This document shows positions 56,876-64,000 of a stretch of 64,000 nucleotides of DNA, in pieces (position 1 is the first letter of the stretch; each line of letters starts with the position of its first letter). Where the stretch lies: contig NZ_WIVE01000001.1 in NCBI RefSeq assembly GCF_009601025.1, positions 124,001-188,000 of the forward strand. Reading direction: 5' to 3'. The position numbers and the translations under genes are program-made. This DNA is from Roseospira navarrensis. Lineage in GTDB: Bacteria; Pseudomonadota; Alphaproteobacteria; Rhodospirillales; Rhodospirillaceae. The notes beneath the pieces were generated by a model. The model had not been told where the DNA came from, ran no database searches, and saw only the letters and a list, made by a program, of their open reading frames with translations.

Positions 56876-57516
56876 ACGGCCTCGGCCGGGGCGGGGTCGG
56901 CCGCGTCCGAGACGGCGGCGCGGCCGGCGTCGAAGGCTTGGCCGTTCAGGTCCGCCAGCGCCGGTTTGCGCGCCCGGAAGACGTCCACCACCAGCGACCG
57001 CAGGGCCTCGGCGGACAGCGGCAGCAGGTCCGAGACCGCGCCCAGCATTACCGTGTTGATGAGCCGCACCGTGCCCAACTCGTTGGCGATGGCGCGGGCA
57101 TCCAGGGTGCGTACGGAGACACCGTTGGGCGCGGCCTTGGCCCGCAGGGCGCCGATCGGGTCGTCCGGGTACTGGAACAGGCCCTGATGCACCACCGGCG
57201 GCTTGACCCGCAGGGCGTTGGCCACGATCTGCCCGCCCGGCCGCACCTGACCGACCCAGCGCAGGGACTCGGCGGCCTCGAACCCGATCAGCACGTCGGC
57301 CTCGCCGTCCGGGATGGCGGGGGCCAGCACGCGCGGCCCGAAGCGCAGGTGCGAGGTCACCACCCCGCCGCGCTGCGCCATGCCGGCAACCTCGGTCTTC
57401 TTGGCGTCATGGCCGGCGGCGATGGCCGCGCGGGCCAGCAGTTCGGCGGCGGTGAGCACGCCCTGGCCGCCGATGCCGCACAGCAGGACGTTGGTGACGC
57501 GATCCGTGGTGGTCAT
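56872..57516 (-). CDS. iorB: Indolepyruvate:ferredoxin oxidoreductase beta subunit
   Basis: A 214-residue gamma-domain subunit of the 2-oxoacid:acceptor oxidoreductase family. NVLLCGIGGQGVLTAAELLA, KTEVAGMAQRGGVVTSHLRF and DVLIGFEAAESLRW are characteristic. With IorA it converts arylpyruvates (from aromatic amino acid transamination) to aryl-acetyl-CoA, reducing ferredoxin. ATG 4 bp after the iorA stop, so the two are co-expressed. Confidence 0.95.
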   Translation of the reverse strand: MTTTDRVTNVLLCGIGGQGVLTAAELLARAAIAAGHDAKKTEVAGMAQRGGVVTSHLRFGPRVLAPAIPDGEADVLIGFEAAESLRWVGQVRPGGQIVANALRVKPPVVHQGLFQYPDDPIGALRAKAAPNGVSVRTLDARAIANELGTVRLINTVMLGAVSDLLPLSAEALRSLVVDVFRARKPALADLNGQAFDAGRAAVSDAADPAPAEAV

Positions 57517-57520
57517 GGCC

Positions 57521-59407
57521 TCAGACCCTTTCCAGGCGCGGATGATCGGCCGGGTTCAGCGGCACGATGGCGTTGGGCGCGCAGGTCTCCACGCAGGCGT
57601 TGCAGCCGGTGCAGAAGGCGCTGTCGATGCGGGCGAAGGCCAGCTCCCTGGTCTTGCCGCTGTTCGTCGTGGCGGTCTCGCGTCGGCTGACCTCGATGGC
57701 GGGGCAGCCGATGGTGATGCAGCCGCCGCAGCCGGTGCAGTCCTCCTCGACGACCTTCAGGGCCGGGTGCGGCACGTGGCGGTCGGTCAGGACGCAGGGC
57801 TGATTGGTGATGATGACCGAGACTTCGGGCACCTGCACCTCGGTGCGGATCACCTTGAACAGGTCGGGCAGGGCGTAGGGGTCCACGGTGTGGACGCGCT
57901 CCGGCTTCACGCCCATGGCCTGGACCAGCGCGACATAGTCCACGCGCGGCGCGTCCTCGCCGTGGATGCCGAAGCCGGTGCCCGGGTGCTCCTGGCCGCC
58001 GGTCATGGCGACGGTACGGTTGTCCAGCAGCATCACGGTGACGTTGGCGCGGTTGTAGACCAGGTTCAGCAGCCCCTGCATGCCCATGTGCAGGAAGGTG
58101 GAATCCCCGATGACCGCGACCACGCCCTTCTTTTCGTCCTCGCCCGCCTTGGCGGCCGCAAGGCCGTGGGCCATGGTGATGGACGCGCCCATGCAGGTAC
58201 ACGTGTCCATGGCCTGCCAGGGATGGCCGGCCCCCAGGGTGTAGCAGCCGATATCGCCGGCGATCAGCACGGCGCGCCGCAGCTTGGAGAGGCAGTAGAA
58301 CGGGCTGAGGTGCGGGCACCCCGGGCACATGGTCGGCGGGCGCGGGAACACGTCCGGGTCAGGCCCGGAGATCACACCCGGCGAGGCGGGCCCGGCATCG
58401 GCCGCGGCCTCGCCGTTCAGGCGGGCGATGGCGCTCCGCAGCACGCTGACGGACAGTTCGCCGTGACGGGGCAGCACGTCCTTGCCCATCACGTCGAGGC
58501 CGGCGGCCTTCAGATCGTGCTCGACCAGGGGTTCCGTTTCCTCGACCACCAGCACGCGGTCCACGCCGGAGGCGAAGGCGCGGATGCGCTCCATCGGCAG
58601 CGGCCAGGTCTGGCCCAGCTTCAGGATGGGCACGTCGGGCAGGGCCTCGCGCGCCGACAGGGCGGCCGGGCCGCTGGCGATCAGGCCGAGCGCGCGGTCG
58701 GCGCCGTCCAGGACCGTGGTCAGCGGGGTGGCGTCGGACTCCGCCGACAGCGCGGCGTCGCGCGCGTCCTGGCGGGGAAGCATGGCCTTGGCGTTGCTGG
58801 GCAGCATGACCCAGCGCCGGGCGTCGCGGATGAAGCCCTTGTGGTCGGGGGTCAGGCGCTCGCCCACCTCGACCACCGCCTTGACGTGGCAGACCCGCGT
58901 GGTCATGCGCAGGATGACCGGGCAGGAAAACTGCTCGGACAGCGCATAGGCGGCCAGGGTGAAGGTGTAGGCTTCCTGGGCATCCGCCGGCTCCAGGATC
59001 GGCAGGTGGGCGAAGCGGCCCCAATAGCGGCTGTCCTGCTCGTTCTGGCTGGAGGACAGGCCCACGTCGTCGGCGATGGCGATGACCAGCCCGGCGTTGA
59101 CGCCCGCCAGCGCCTGGCTCATCAGCGCGTCGGCGGCCACGTTCATGCCCACGTGCTTCATGGCGCAGAACGACCGCGCGCCGGCCAGCGAGGCGCCGAT
59201 GGCGACCTCCAGCGAGACCTTCTCGTTGACGCCCCACTGCGCGTCCAGGTCCGGGTAGCGGGCCAGAGTCTCCAGGATTTCCGTGGAGGGCGTGCCGGGG
59301 TACGCGCTGGCCACCTTGACGCCGGCTTCCCAGACGGCGCGGGCGACGGCCTCGTTGCCGGACAGCAGCGCGCGGCTGCCGGCCTGGATCTCGGTCAGGG
59401 CATTCAT
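57521..59407 (-). CDS. iorA: Indolepyruvate:ferredoxin oxidoreductase alpha subunit
   Basis: A 628-residue fused TPP-dependent subunit. Order: pyrimidine-binding domain (SGNEAVARAVWEAGVKVASA, YPGTPSTEILE), a middle transketolase-C-like domain, PP-binding domain with CPGCPHLSPFYCLSKLRRA, and GDIGCYTLG and IGDSTFLHMGMQGL for TPP/Mg2+. The C-terminal 2[4Fe-4S] ferredoxin domain reads CTGCGGCITIGCP and FCTGCNACVETCAPNAI. All motifs are intact. Expected to work in anaerobic or low-oxygen aromatic amino acid catabolism. ATG at 59407 after GGGGGAGG. Divergent from a GntR regulator with a palindrome between. Confidence 0.95.
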   Translation of the reverse strand: MNALTEIQAGSRALLSGNEAVARAVWEAGVKVASAYPGTPSTEILETLARYPDLDAQWGVNEKVSLEVAIGASLAGARSFCAMKHVGMNVAADALMSQALAGVNAGLVIAIADDVGLSSSQNEQDSRYWGRFAHLPILEPADAQEAYTFTLAAYALSEQFSCPVILRMTTRVCHVKAVVEVGERLTPDHKGFIRDARRWVMLPSNAKAMLPRQDARDAALSAESDATPLTTVLDGADRALGLIASGPAALSAREALPDVPILKLGQTWPLPMERIRAFASGVDRVLVVEETEPLVEHDLKAAGLDVMGKDVLPRHGELSVSVLRSAIARLNGEAAADAGPASPGVISGPDPDVFPRPPTMCPGCPHLSPFYCLSKLRRAVLIAGDIGCYTLGAGHPWQAMDTCTCMGASITMAHGLAAAKAGEDEKKGVVAVIGDSTFLHMGMQGLLNLVYNRANVTVMLLDNRTVAMTGGQEHPGTGFGIHGEDAPRVDYVALVQAMGVKPERVHTVDPYALPDLFKVIRTEVQVPEVSVIITNQPCVLTDRHVPHPALKVVEEDCTGCGGCITIGCPAIEVSRRETATTNSGKTRELAFARIDSAFCTGCNACVETCAPNAIVPLNPADHPRLERV

Positions 59408-59798
59408 GATTGGACGGCCTCCCCCAGCAAGCGCCTCGACCGCCTGAGTCTTGTTGGTGTCGGGCCGGGCGGACACGGTGTGGCGGCCCGCGCCGATCGG
59501 GGCCGCCTGTTGATCCGTCGAGGCTTTACCGTGCGGACCCTGGAGCGTCAAGCGATACAAACGGCCCTGTGTTTCCTTGTCTTTCCGTCAGGGTCGGCCC
59601 CGGGATTGCGGGCGGACCTGGATCGGCCAAGGTCCACTTTTCTTGACTCCATGTCAGACATAATGTACTCAATGTCTTAACTGGCGCGGGGTTTTTGCCG
59701 TCAGGGCGGCCGGACGGTGTGGCCGCAGGCGGTGCCTCGCCGGTCGGCCCGTTCGTGGGCCCGGACCGCATGGCCGGGCCGGAGGGAAAGTCGGACCC
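59408..59798. other. 391-bp divergent region between iorA and the GntR gene
   Basis: It contains an AT-rich part (about 59640-59690) carrying the palindrome at 59651-59661 and related half-sites; the rest is GC-rich and empty. No small gene could be supported, although several open frames cross it. Confidence 0.5.
59651..59661. promoter_or_regulatory. Possible GntR/FadR-type operator
   Basis: ATGTCAGACAT is a perfect 11-bp palindrome (ATGTC-A-GACAT). It is followed by TAATGT and, at 59671, AATGTCTT, which repeats the half-site. It fits the general FadR-subfamily operator shape N-T-G-T-NNN-A-C-A-N. Lying between iorA and a FadR-type regulator, it could serve either direction. This is inferred from position and symmetry only. 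Confidence 0.5.
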
Positions 59799-60653
59799 AT
59801 GTCCCGTTCGGTTCCGATGCAGAAGGTTGCCGCTCTCGCGCCCCTCGCCCGGGCGCGCGGCGCCGGGCGCGACCAGGGCAGCCGGGTGGCCGAGCGTCTC
59901 GCCCGCGACCTGTTTTCCGGAACCTATCCGCCGGGCAGCCTGCTGCCGCGCGAGGTGGATCTGGCCGAAACCTTCCAGGTCAGCCGCGCCAGCGTGCGCG
60001 CCGGCCTGCAGAGTCTGGCCGCGCTGGGCATCATCAGCCGTCATGCCGGGCAGGGCACCGTGGTGCGGGAATACGGCGACTGGTCCATCCTGGACCCGGT
60101 GGTGACCCGCTGGATGGCGGACTACGCCGGCCCCAACCCCGAAATCCTGCGTCAGATCTTCGAGTTCCGCCGCGTCACCGAGCCGTTCATTTCGGCCCAG
60201 GCGGCCGAGCGCGCCAATGCGCGCGACCTCGCCGAGATCGAGGACGGGTTTCTGGGGATGGAACGCGCCCTGGCCGAGACCCGCATGGACGCGGAGTTGC
60301 CGGAGGCGTTCTCGGAAAGCGACGTGGCCTTTCACGCCGCCATCTATCGCGCCACGCACAATCTGGTCTGGTCGCAGCTCTCTCATATCCTGCGGCCGAC
60401 CATCCTGATCGTCATTCGAAAGACCAACAACACGGCGGACGAACTGCGCGACAGCCTGGAGCGCCACCACCGCCTGATGGAATGCATCCGCCTGCGCCAG
60501 CCTCAGGCCGCCTTTGATGCGGCGGTCCACGTCATGGCCCGGACCGGCCAGGACCTGGGCCTGGAGACCGGCGGCGCGCCGGCGGACATCGCCCTGCTCG
60601 CCCGGCCGTGGGCGTGCCCGGTCCCCGGCCCGAACGACGGGTCGGCGGCGTGA
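59799..60653 (+). CDS. GntR family regulator, FadR subfamily
   Basis: A 284-residue regulator. The winged helix (about residues 30-95) contains GSLLPREVDLAETFQVSRAS, VRAGLQSLAALGIISRHAGQ and GTVV. The effector domain (FCD, about 115-270) has DVAFHAAIYRATHNLVWSQL and RHHRLMECIRLRQPQAAFDA with probable metal-binding His residues. The junction EYGDWSILDPVVTRWM is like the W..LDP..L.W of FadR-type repressors of sugar-acid catabolism. It sits just ahead of a TRAP transporter (77 bp), which it probably controls; the ligand is unknown. The ATG at 59817 is a shorter alternative start. Confidence 0.88.
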   Translation: MSRSVPMQKVAALAPLARARGAGRDQGSRVAERLARDLFSGTYPPGSLLPREVDLAETFQVSRASVRAGLQSLAALGIISRHAGQGTVVREYGDWSILDPVVTRWMADYAGPNPEILRQIFEFRRVTEPFISAQAAERANARDLAEIEDGFLGMERALAETRMDAELPEAFSESDVAFHAAIYRATHNLVWSQLSHILRPTILIVIRKTNNTADELRDSLERHHRLMECIRLRQPQAAFDAAVHVMARTGQDLGLETGGAPADIALLARPWACPVPGPNDGSAA

Positions 60654-60730
60654 AACCCGGACTGAGGGACCACCGTTCGGCGGTGCGTCCCGGGGTCCGG
60701 CCAAGTGAACCATAATCTTGGGAGGACAAG

Positions 60731-61765
60731 ATGACCCTGCGATCCGTGCCCCCGCTCCTGAAAGGCGCCGCTGGCGCTTTTGTGGGCGTCGCGATGATGG
60801 CCGCGCCGGCCCTGGCGGCGGACTACGAGTGGACGTTCCAGACCTCGGAAACGGCGGGCGAGCCGCAGTTCAAGATCAAGCAGCAGTGGGCCGAGACCAT
60901 CAACACGATGTCCGACGGGCGCATCAAGATCGAGATCCTGCCGACCGGCGCCGTCGTGCCGCACAACCAGACCCTGGACGCCGTGGGCAGCGGCATTCTT
61001 CAGGGCCACCTGACCGACCCCAGCTACTTCTCGGGCCTGAACCCGGCGTTCTCCATGCTGGGCAACCTGGTGGGCGCCTGGGGCGACCCGCTGGAGTTCC
61101 TGGAGTACATGCAGTACGGCGGCGGCGAAGAGCTCTACAACGAGCTGGTCAACCCGTACAACGTGCACCTGATCGGCGCGGCGGCGACCGGCCTGGAGGC
61201 GTTCGTCTCCAAGAAGCCGATCCGCTCCGTCGAGGACCTGCAGGGCCTGAAGCTGCGCGCGCCCGAAGGCATGGTCTACGACATCTTCTCCAAGGCGGGC
61301 GCCACGCCGGTGAACCTGCCCGGCTCCGAGGTCTACACCGGCCTTGAGAAGGGCGTGATCGACGCCGCCGACTACACCGTGTTCTCGACCAACCACAGCC
61401 AGGGTCTGCACAGCTTCGCGCAGTACCCCAGCTATCCGGGTTTCCACTCGCTGCCCATGGTCGCCGTGTCCATGAACAAGGAGATCTGGGACGAGCTCCC
61501 GGACGACCTGAAGCAGATCATGGCAACCGCCACGGACGCCCTGGCCTATGACCTGGTGTTCAAGCTGAAGGCCCGTGACCTGGAGGCCGTCGCCGAGGCG
61601 CGCGCCGATCCGGAGATCGAGATCATCGACCTGCCGGCCGAGGAGCGGAAGAAGTTCCGCGCCATCGCCCAGCAGGAGTGGGCCAACTGGGCCGAGCGCA
61701 ACGAACTGACCCAGAAGGTCTATGACTCGGTCGTGGACTTCCTGAAGACCCGCAACCTGCTCTGA
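60731..61765 (+). CDS. TRAP transporter substrate-binding protein (DctP family)
   Basis: A 344-residue periplasmic binding protein. Signal peptide about residues 1-29 (ending PALAAD). ETAGEPQFKIKQQWAETINT, LPTGAVVPHNQTLDAVGSGI and the ligand-carboxylate Arg in LKLRAPEGMVYDIFSKAGAT are family features. DctP-type proteins bind C4-dicarboxylates, sugar acids or other organic acids; this one is not assignable. GGGAGGACAAG lies just before the ATG. A palindromic repeat separates it from the permease genes. Confidence 0.92.
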   Translation: MTLRSVPPLLKGAAGAFVGVAMMAAPALAADYEWTFQTSETAGEPQFKIKQQWAETINTMSDGRIKIEILPTGAVVPHNQTLDAVGSGILQGHLTDPSYFSGLNPAFSMLGNLVGAWGDPLEFLEYMQYGGGEELYNELVNPYNVHLIGAAATGLEAFVSKKPIRSVEDLQGLKLRAPEGMVYDIFSKAGATPVNLPGSEVYTGLEKGVIDAADYTVFSTNHSQGLHSFAQYPSYPGFHSLPMVAVSMNKEIWDELPDDLKQIMATATDALAYDLVFKLKARDLEAVAEARADPEIEIIDLPAEERKKFRAIAQQEWANWAERNELTQKVYDSVVDFLKTRNLL

Positions 61766-61832
61766 TCCTTACCCCCCGCTGATTGGGTCTCCGTCGGATG
61801 GTCGGTCCGGCGTGGTCTCGGGGGACGCCACC

Positions 61833-61951
61833 CGGACTCCCTCCCCTGGCAAGGGGAGGGCAGGGGAGGGGCAAGAGCGGCTGTCCGCACCGGCCGCCTT
61901 GCGTGCCGCTTCCGCCCCCTCCCGACCTCCCCCCTGCCGGGGGGAGGAGTT
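61833..61951. repeat. CTCCCC/GGGGAG double-hairpin repeat, copy 2 (inverted relative to 34244-34334)
   Basis: Two stems, CCCTCCCCT/AGGGGAGGG (61839-61860) and CCTCCCCCC/GGGGGGAGG (61926-61947). It shares CCTCCCGACCTCCCCC and CCGGACTCCC with the reverse complement of the 34-kb copy, while the middle differs. It lies in the 352-bp gap between the TRAP binding-protein and small-permease genes; the remainder of that gap shows nothing else. Confidence 0.8.
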
Positions 61952-62117
61952 CGGTCGCGCCATCCGGACCGGACCCGGTCATCCCTCAGGGACATCCCCG
62001 GGGACAGGCTTGCCATGACGGCGGTCCCTCGCCGCCGAGCCCCCAGTCGTCGCCATGACGGTCCGGCGCAGGACCGCCCGGTCTCGCTCATTTTCTCGCC
62101 CCTGGAGGGGTCCGGTC

Positions 62118-62726
62118 ATGACCGATCCGATCCGCCCGCCGTTTCCGCCCGAGCGCATTCCGACCACGCCCGAACCGGACCCCCGCAAGGCCGCCCAGGG
62201 CATCATCCGCACCCCGCTCGACCGCGCCATCGCCAAGGCCGCCAACGGCGTCGCCTGGCTGGTGTTCATCGCCATGACGATCAGCGTGTTCGAGGTCGTC
62301 ATGCGCTATGTGTTCCATTCCCCCACCTCGTGGGTGCATGAGAGCACGGTCATGCTGATCGCCGCCCTGTTCGCGCTGGGCGGGCCGGTGGCGCTGGCCC
62401 GCGACAAGCACATCCGCGTGCGCGTGATCTATGACGCGGTGCCGCCGCACGTGCGGCGCTGGCTGGATGTGTTCAACAACGCCGTGATCCTGGTGTTCTG
62501 CATCGGCATGACCTATGCCGCGTGGCAACTGTTCTTCCGCGCCACCCACGATCCGAGCGGCGTCATCAGCCTGGAGCGCTCCGGCACGTCCTGGAATCCG
62601 CCGTTTCCGGCCTTCACCAAGGGCTTCATCCTGTTCGCCGTCGGCCTGATGGCGGTTCAGTCGGCCCTGCACCTGATCCAGAGCCTGCGCGGCCGCGTCG
62701 GCGCGCGTGATGGGGAGGAGCAGTGA
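62118..62726 (+). CDS. TRAP transporter small permease (DctQ family)
   Basis: A 202-residue, four-helix DctQ. A polar, proline-rich N-terminus (MTDPIRPPFPPERIPTTPEP) precedes VAWLVFIAMTISVFEVVMRY, the diagnostic TSWVHESTVMLIAALFALGG and ARDKHIRVRVIYDAVPPHVR. ATG at 62118 after GGAGGGG. dctM starts one base after its stop. Together with the protein at 60731 they import an organic acid using the Na+ or H+ gradient. Confidence 0.92.
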   Translation: MTDPIRPPFPPERIPTTPEPDPRKAAQGIIRTPLDRAIAKAANGVAWLVFIAMTISVFEVVMRYVFHSPTSWVHESTVMLIAALFALGGPVALARDKHIRVRVIYDAVPPHVRRWLDVFNNAVILVFCIGMTYAAWQLFFRATHDPSGVISLERSGTSWNPPFPAFTKGFILFAVGLMAVQSALHLIQSLRGRVGARDGEEQ

Positions 62727-62727
62727 C

Positions 62728-64000
62728 ATGGGCGGTCTCGGCATGAACGAAATGGGCATCGAGCTTGGCACCTACATCCTGGTGGGCAGCATCTTTCTTC
62801 TGCTGCTGACCGGGCTGCCGCTCGCCTTCACCACCGGCATGGTGGCGCTGGTCTTCACCTTCGGCTGGTTCGGACCGAACGCCCTGCCGCTGGTGACCAG
62901 CCGCGTCTTCGGCTTCATCACGGAATACTCTCTGGTGGCGGTGCCGATGTTCGTCTTCATGGCGTCGCTGCTGGACCGCTCCGGCATCGCCAAGGACTTG
63001 TTCAACGGCATGCGCGTGCTGGCCGGGCGGGTGCCCGGCGGGGTGGCCGTGCAGACGCTGGTGGTGGCCTTCTTCCTGGCCGCCATGTCCGGGATCATCG
63101 GCGGCGAGATCGTGCTGCTGGGCCTGCTGGCGCTGCCGCAGATGCTGCGCCTGGGCTACAACAAGCACCTGTCCATCGGCGTGGTCTGCGCCGGCGGCTC
63201 GCTGGGCACCATGATGCCGCCCTCGATCGTGCTCATCATCTACGGGCTGATCGCCAGCGTCTCCATCGCCGACCTGTTCACCGCCGCCATTACCCCGGCC
63301 GTGATCCTAATGCTGTGCTACATGGCCTATGTGCTGTCGCGCTGCTTCTGGGATCCGTCGATGGGACCGCCCATGCCGGAGGAAGAGGCGAACATGCCCT
63401 GGCGCGACAAGCTGCGGGAGATGCGCCACATCATCCTGCCGGCGATTGTCGCGTTCATGGTGCTGGGCTCGATCTACGGCGGCGTGGCCTCGGTCACCGA
63501 GGCGGCGGCCATGGGTGTGTCCGGCGTGCTGATCGGCATCATGATCCGGCGCGAATTCTCGCTGACGCTGATGCAGCAGGCCGTCACCCAGACCATCAAC
63601 ACCTGCGGCATGATCATCTGGATCGGCGTCGGCGCGGCCACGCTGGTGGGTGTGTACAACCTGATGGGCGGCAACCGCTTCGTCTCCGGCACCATCCTGG
63701 GCCTGGACATGGCGCCGGTGTTCATCCTGATGGTGATGATGCTGATCCTGCTGATCCTGGGCCTGTTCCTGGACTGGATCGGCATCGCCATGCTGTGCCT
63801 GCCGATCTTCGTGCCCATCGTTCAGCAGCTCGGCTATGACCCGATCTGGTTCGGCATCCTGTTCGCGGTGAACATGCAGGTCTCGTTCCTGTCGCCGCCG
63901 TTCGGACCCGCCGCCTTCTATCTGAAGGGTGTGGCGCCGCCGGATATCTCGCTCAGCGACATCTATCGCGCGGTGCTGCCGTTCATCGCGATTCAGATCG
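62728..64000 (+). CDS. TRAP transporter large permease (DctM family), 3' end outside window
   Basis: About 424 residues of the main transport subunit, with the frame open at the window edge. GTYILVGSIFLLLLTGLPLA, GYNKHLSIGVVCAGGSLGTM, MPPSIVLIIYGLIASVSIAD, GVASVTEAAAMGVSGVLIGI and LFLDWIGIAMLCLPIFVPIV are DctM signatures of the inverted-repeat IT fold. ATG at 62728 with GGGAGGAG upstream. Only the last few dozen residues appear to be missing. Confidence 0.93.
   Translation, partial: MGGLGMNEMGIELGTYILVGSIFLLLLTGLPLAFTTGMVALVFTFGWFGPNALPLVTSRVFGFITEYSLVAVPMFVFMASLLDRSGIAKDLFNGMRVLAGRVPGGVAVQTLVVAFFLAAMSGIIGGEIVLLGLLALPQMLRLGYNKHLSIGVVCAGGSLGTMMPPSIVLIIYGLIASVSIADLFTAAITPAVILMLCYMAYVLSRCFWDPSMGPPMPEEEANMPWRDKLREMRHIILPAIVAFMVLGSIYGGVASVTEAAAMGVSGVLIGIMIRREFSLTLMQQAVTQTINTCGMIIWIGVGAATLVGVYNLMGGNRFVSGTILGLDMAPVFILMVMMLILLILGLFLDWIGIAMLCLPIFVPIVQQLGYDPIWFGILFAVNMQVSFLSPPFGPAAFYLKGVAPPDISLSDIYRAVLPFIAIQI

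Noticed and set aside
59695-60105. A separate 136-codon plus-strand gene overlapping the GntR gene
   Set aside because: It is a shifted frame over the regulator's winged-helix region and has no similarity to known proteins.

Overview
The window is about 70% GC and dense with genes. Its composition and gene content point to an alphaproteobacterium of the Rhodospirillales type. The signs are a MucR/Ros regulator, a separate F0 ATP synthase operon with split b/b' subunits, a K+-independent membrane pyrophosphatase, the nrdR-ribD-ribE-ribBA-ribH-nusB-thiL order, and a ctaCDGE plus ctaBA cytochrome oxidase set. No rRNA, tRNA, CRISPR, prophage or insertion sequence was recognised. The unusual content is mostly dispersed palindromic intergenic repeats and small or degenerate genes.

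Layout. 1-10.4 kb: 5' part of a glutamine-synthetase-family ligase, a UspA protein, a small methyltransferase, a PAS protein, a membrane protein with a degenerate GGDEF domain divergent from a membrane adenylate cyclase, a DUF302 protein, and a polar amino acid ABC transporter (ATPase, binding protein, two permeases). 10.4-11.0 kb: a long palindrome, a 5'-truncated hicA remnant and hicB. 11.1-18.4 kb: aa3-type cytochrome c oxidase, with ctaC-ctaD-ctaG-ctaE on the minus strand and a 33-residue membrane peptide, a DUF420 protein, ctaB and ctaA on the plus strand. 18.5-25.2 kb: an FAD amine oxidase, an ATC-hydrolase-like protein and a complete LivKHMGF-type ABC transporter. 25.5-28.5 kb: atpI-B-E-X-F behind a near-consensus promoter and ending in a strong terminator.

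28.5-41.6 kb is largely acyl-CoA and branched-chain acid catabolism: 3-hydroxyacyl-CoA dehydrogenase, nitronate monooxygenase-like protein, acyl-CoA ligase and MFS carrier, two hydroxyacid dehydrogenases, a CoxG-like protein, and a valine-pathway run (isobutyryl-CoA dehydrogenase, 3-hydroxyisobutyryl-CoA hydrolase, two tandem 3-hydroxyisobutyrate dehydrogenases). 41.7-51.0 kb is housekeeping: mucR, rpiB, glyA, nrdR, riboflavin genes, nusB, thiL and a FliL-like protein. 51.2-64 kb holds hppA, a Dcu carrier, a SulP carrier, indolepyruvate:ferredoxin oxidoreductase (iorAB), a FadR-type GntR regulator and a TRAP transporter whose large permease runs off the end.

Four families of palindromic repeats and a hairpin array can be defined by comparing positions within the window. 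In all three transporters that have a binding-protein gene, that gene is separated from the permease genes by a palindromic element. Other points worth attention are the hicA remnant next to a long palindrome, the degenerate GGDEF protein facing an adenylate cyclase, the RibBA with an apparently dead GTP cyclohydrolase half, and the 33-residue membrane peptide in the oxidase maturation cluster.
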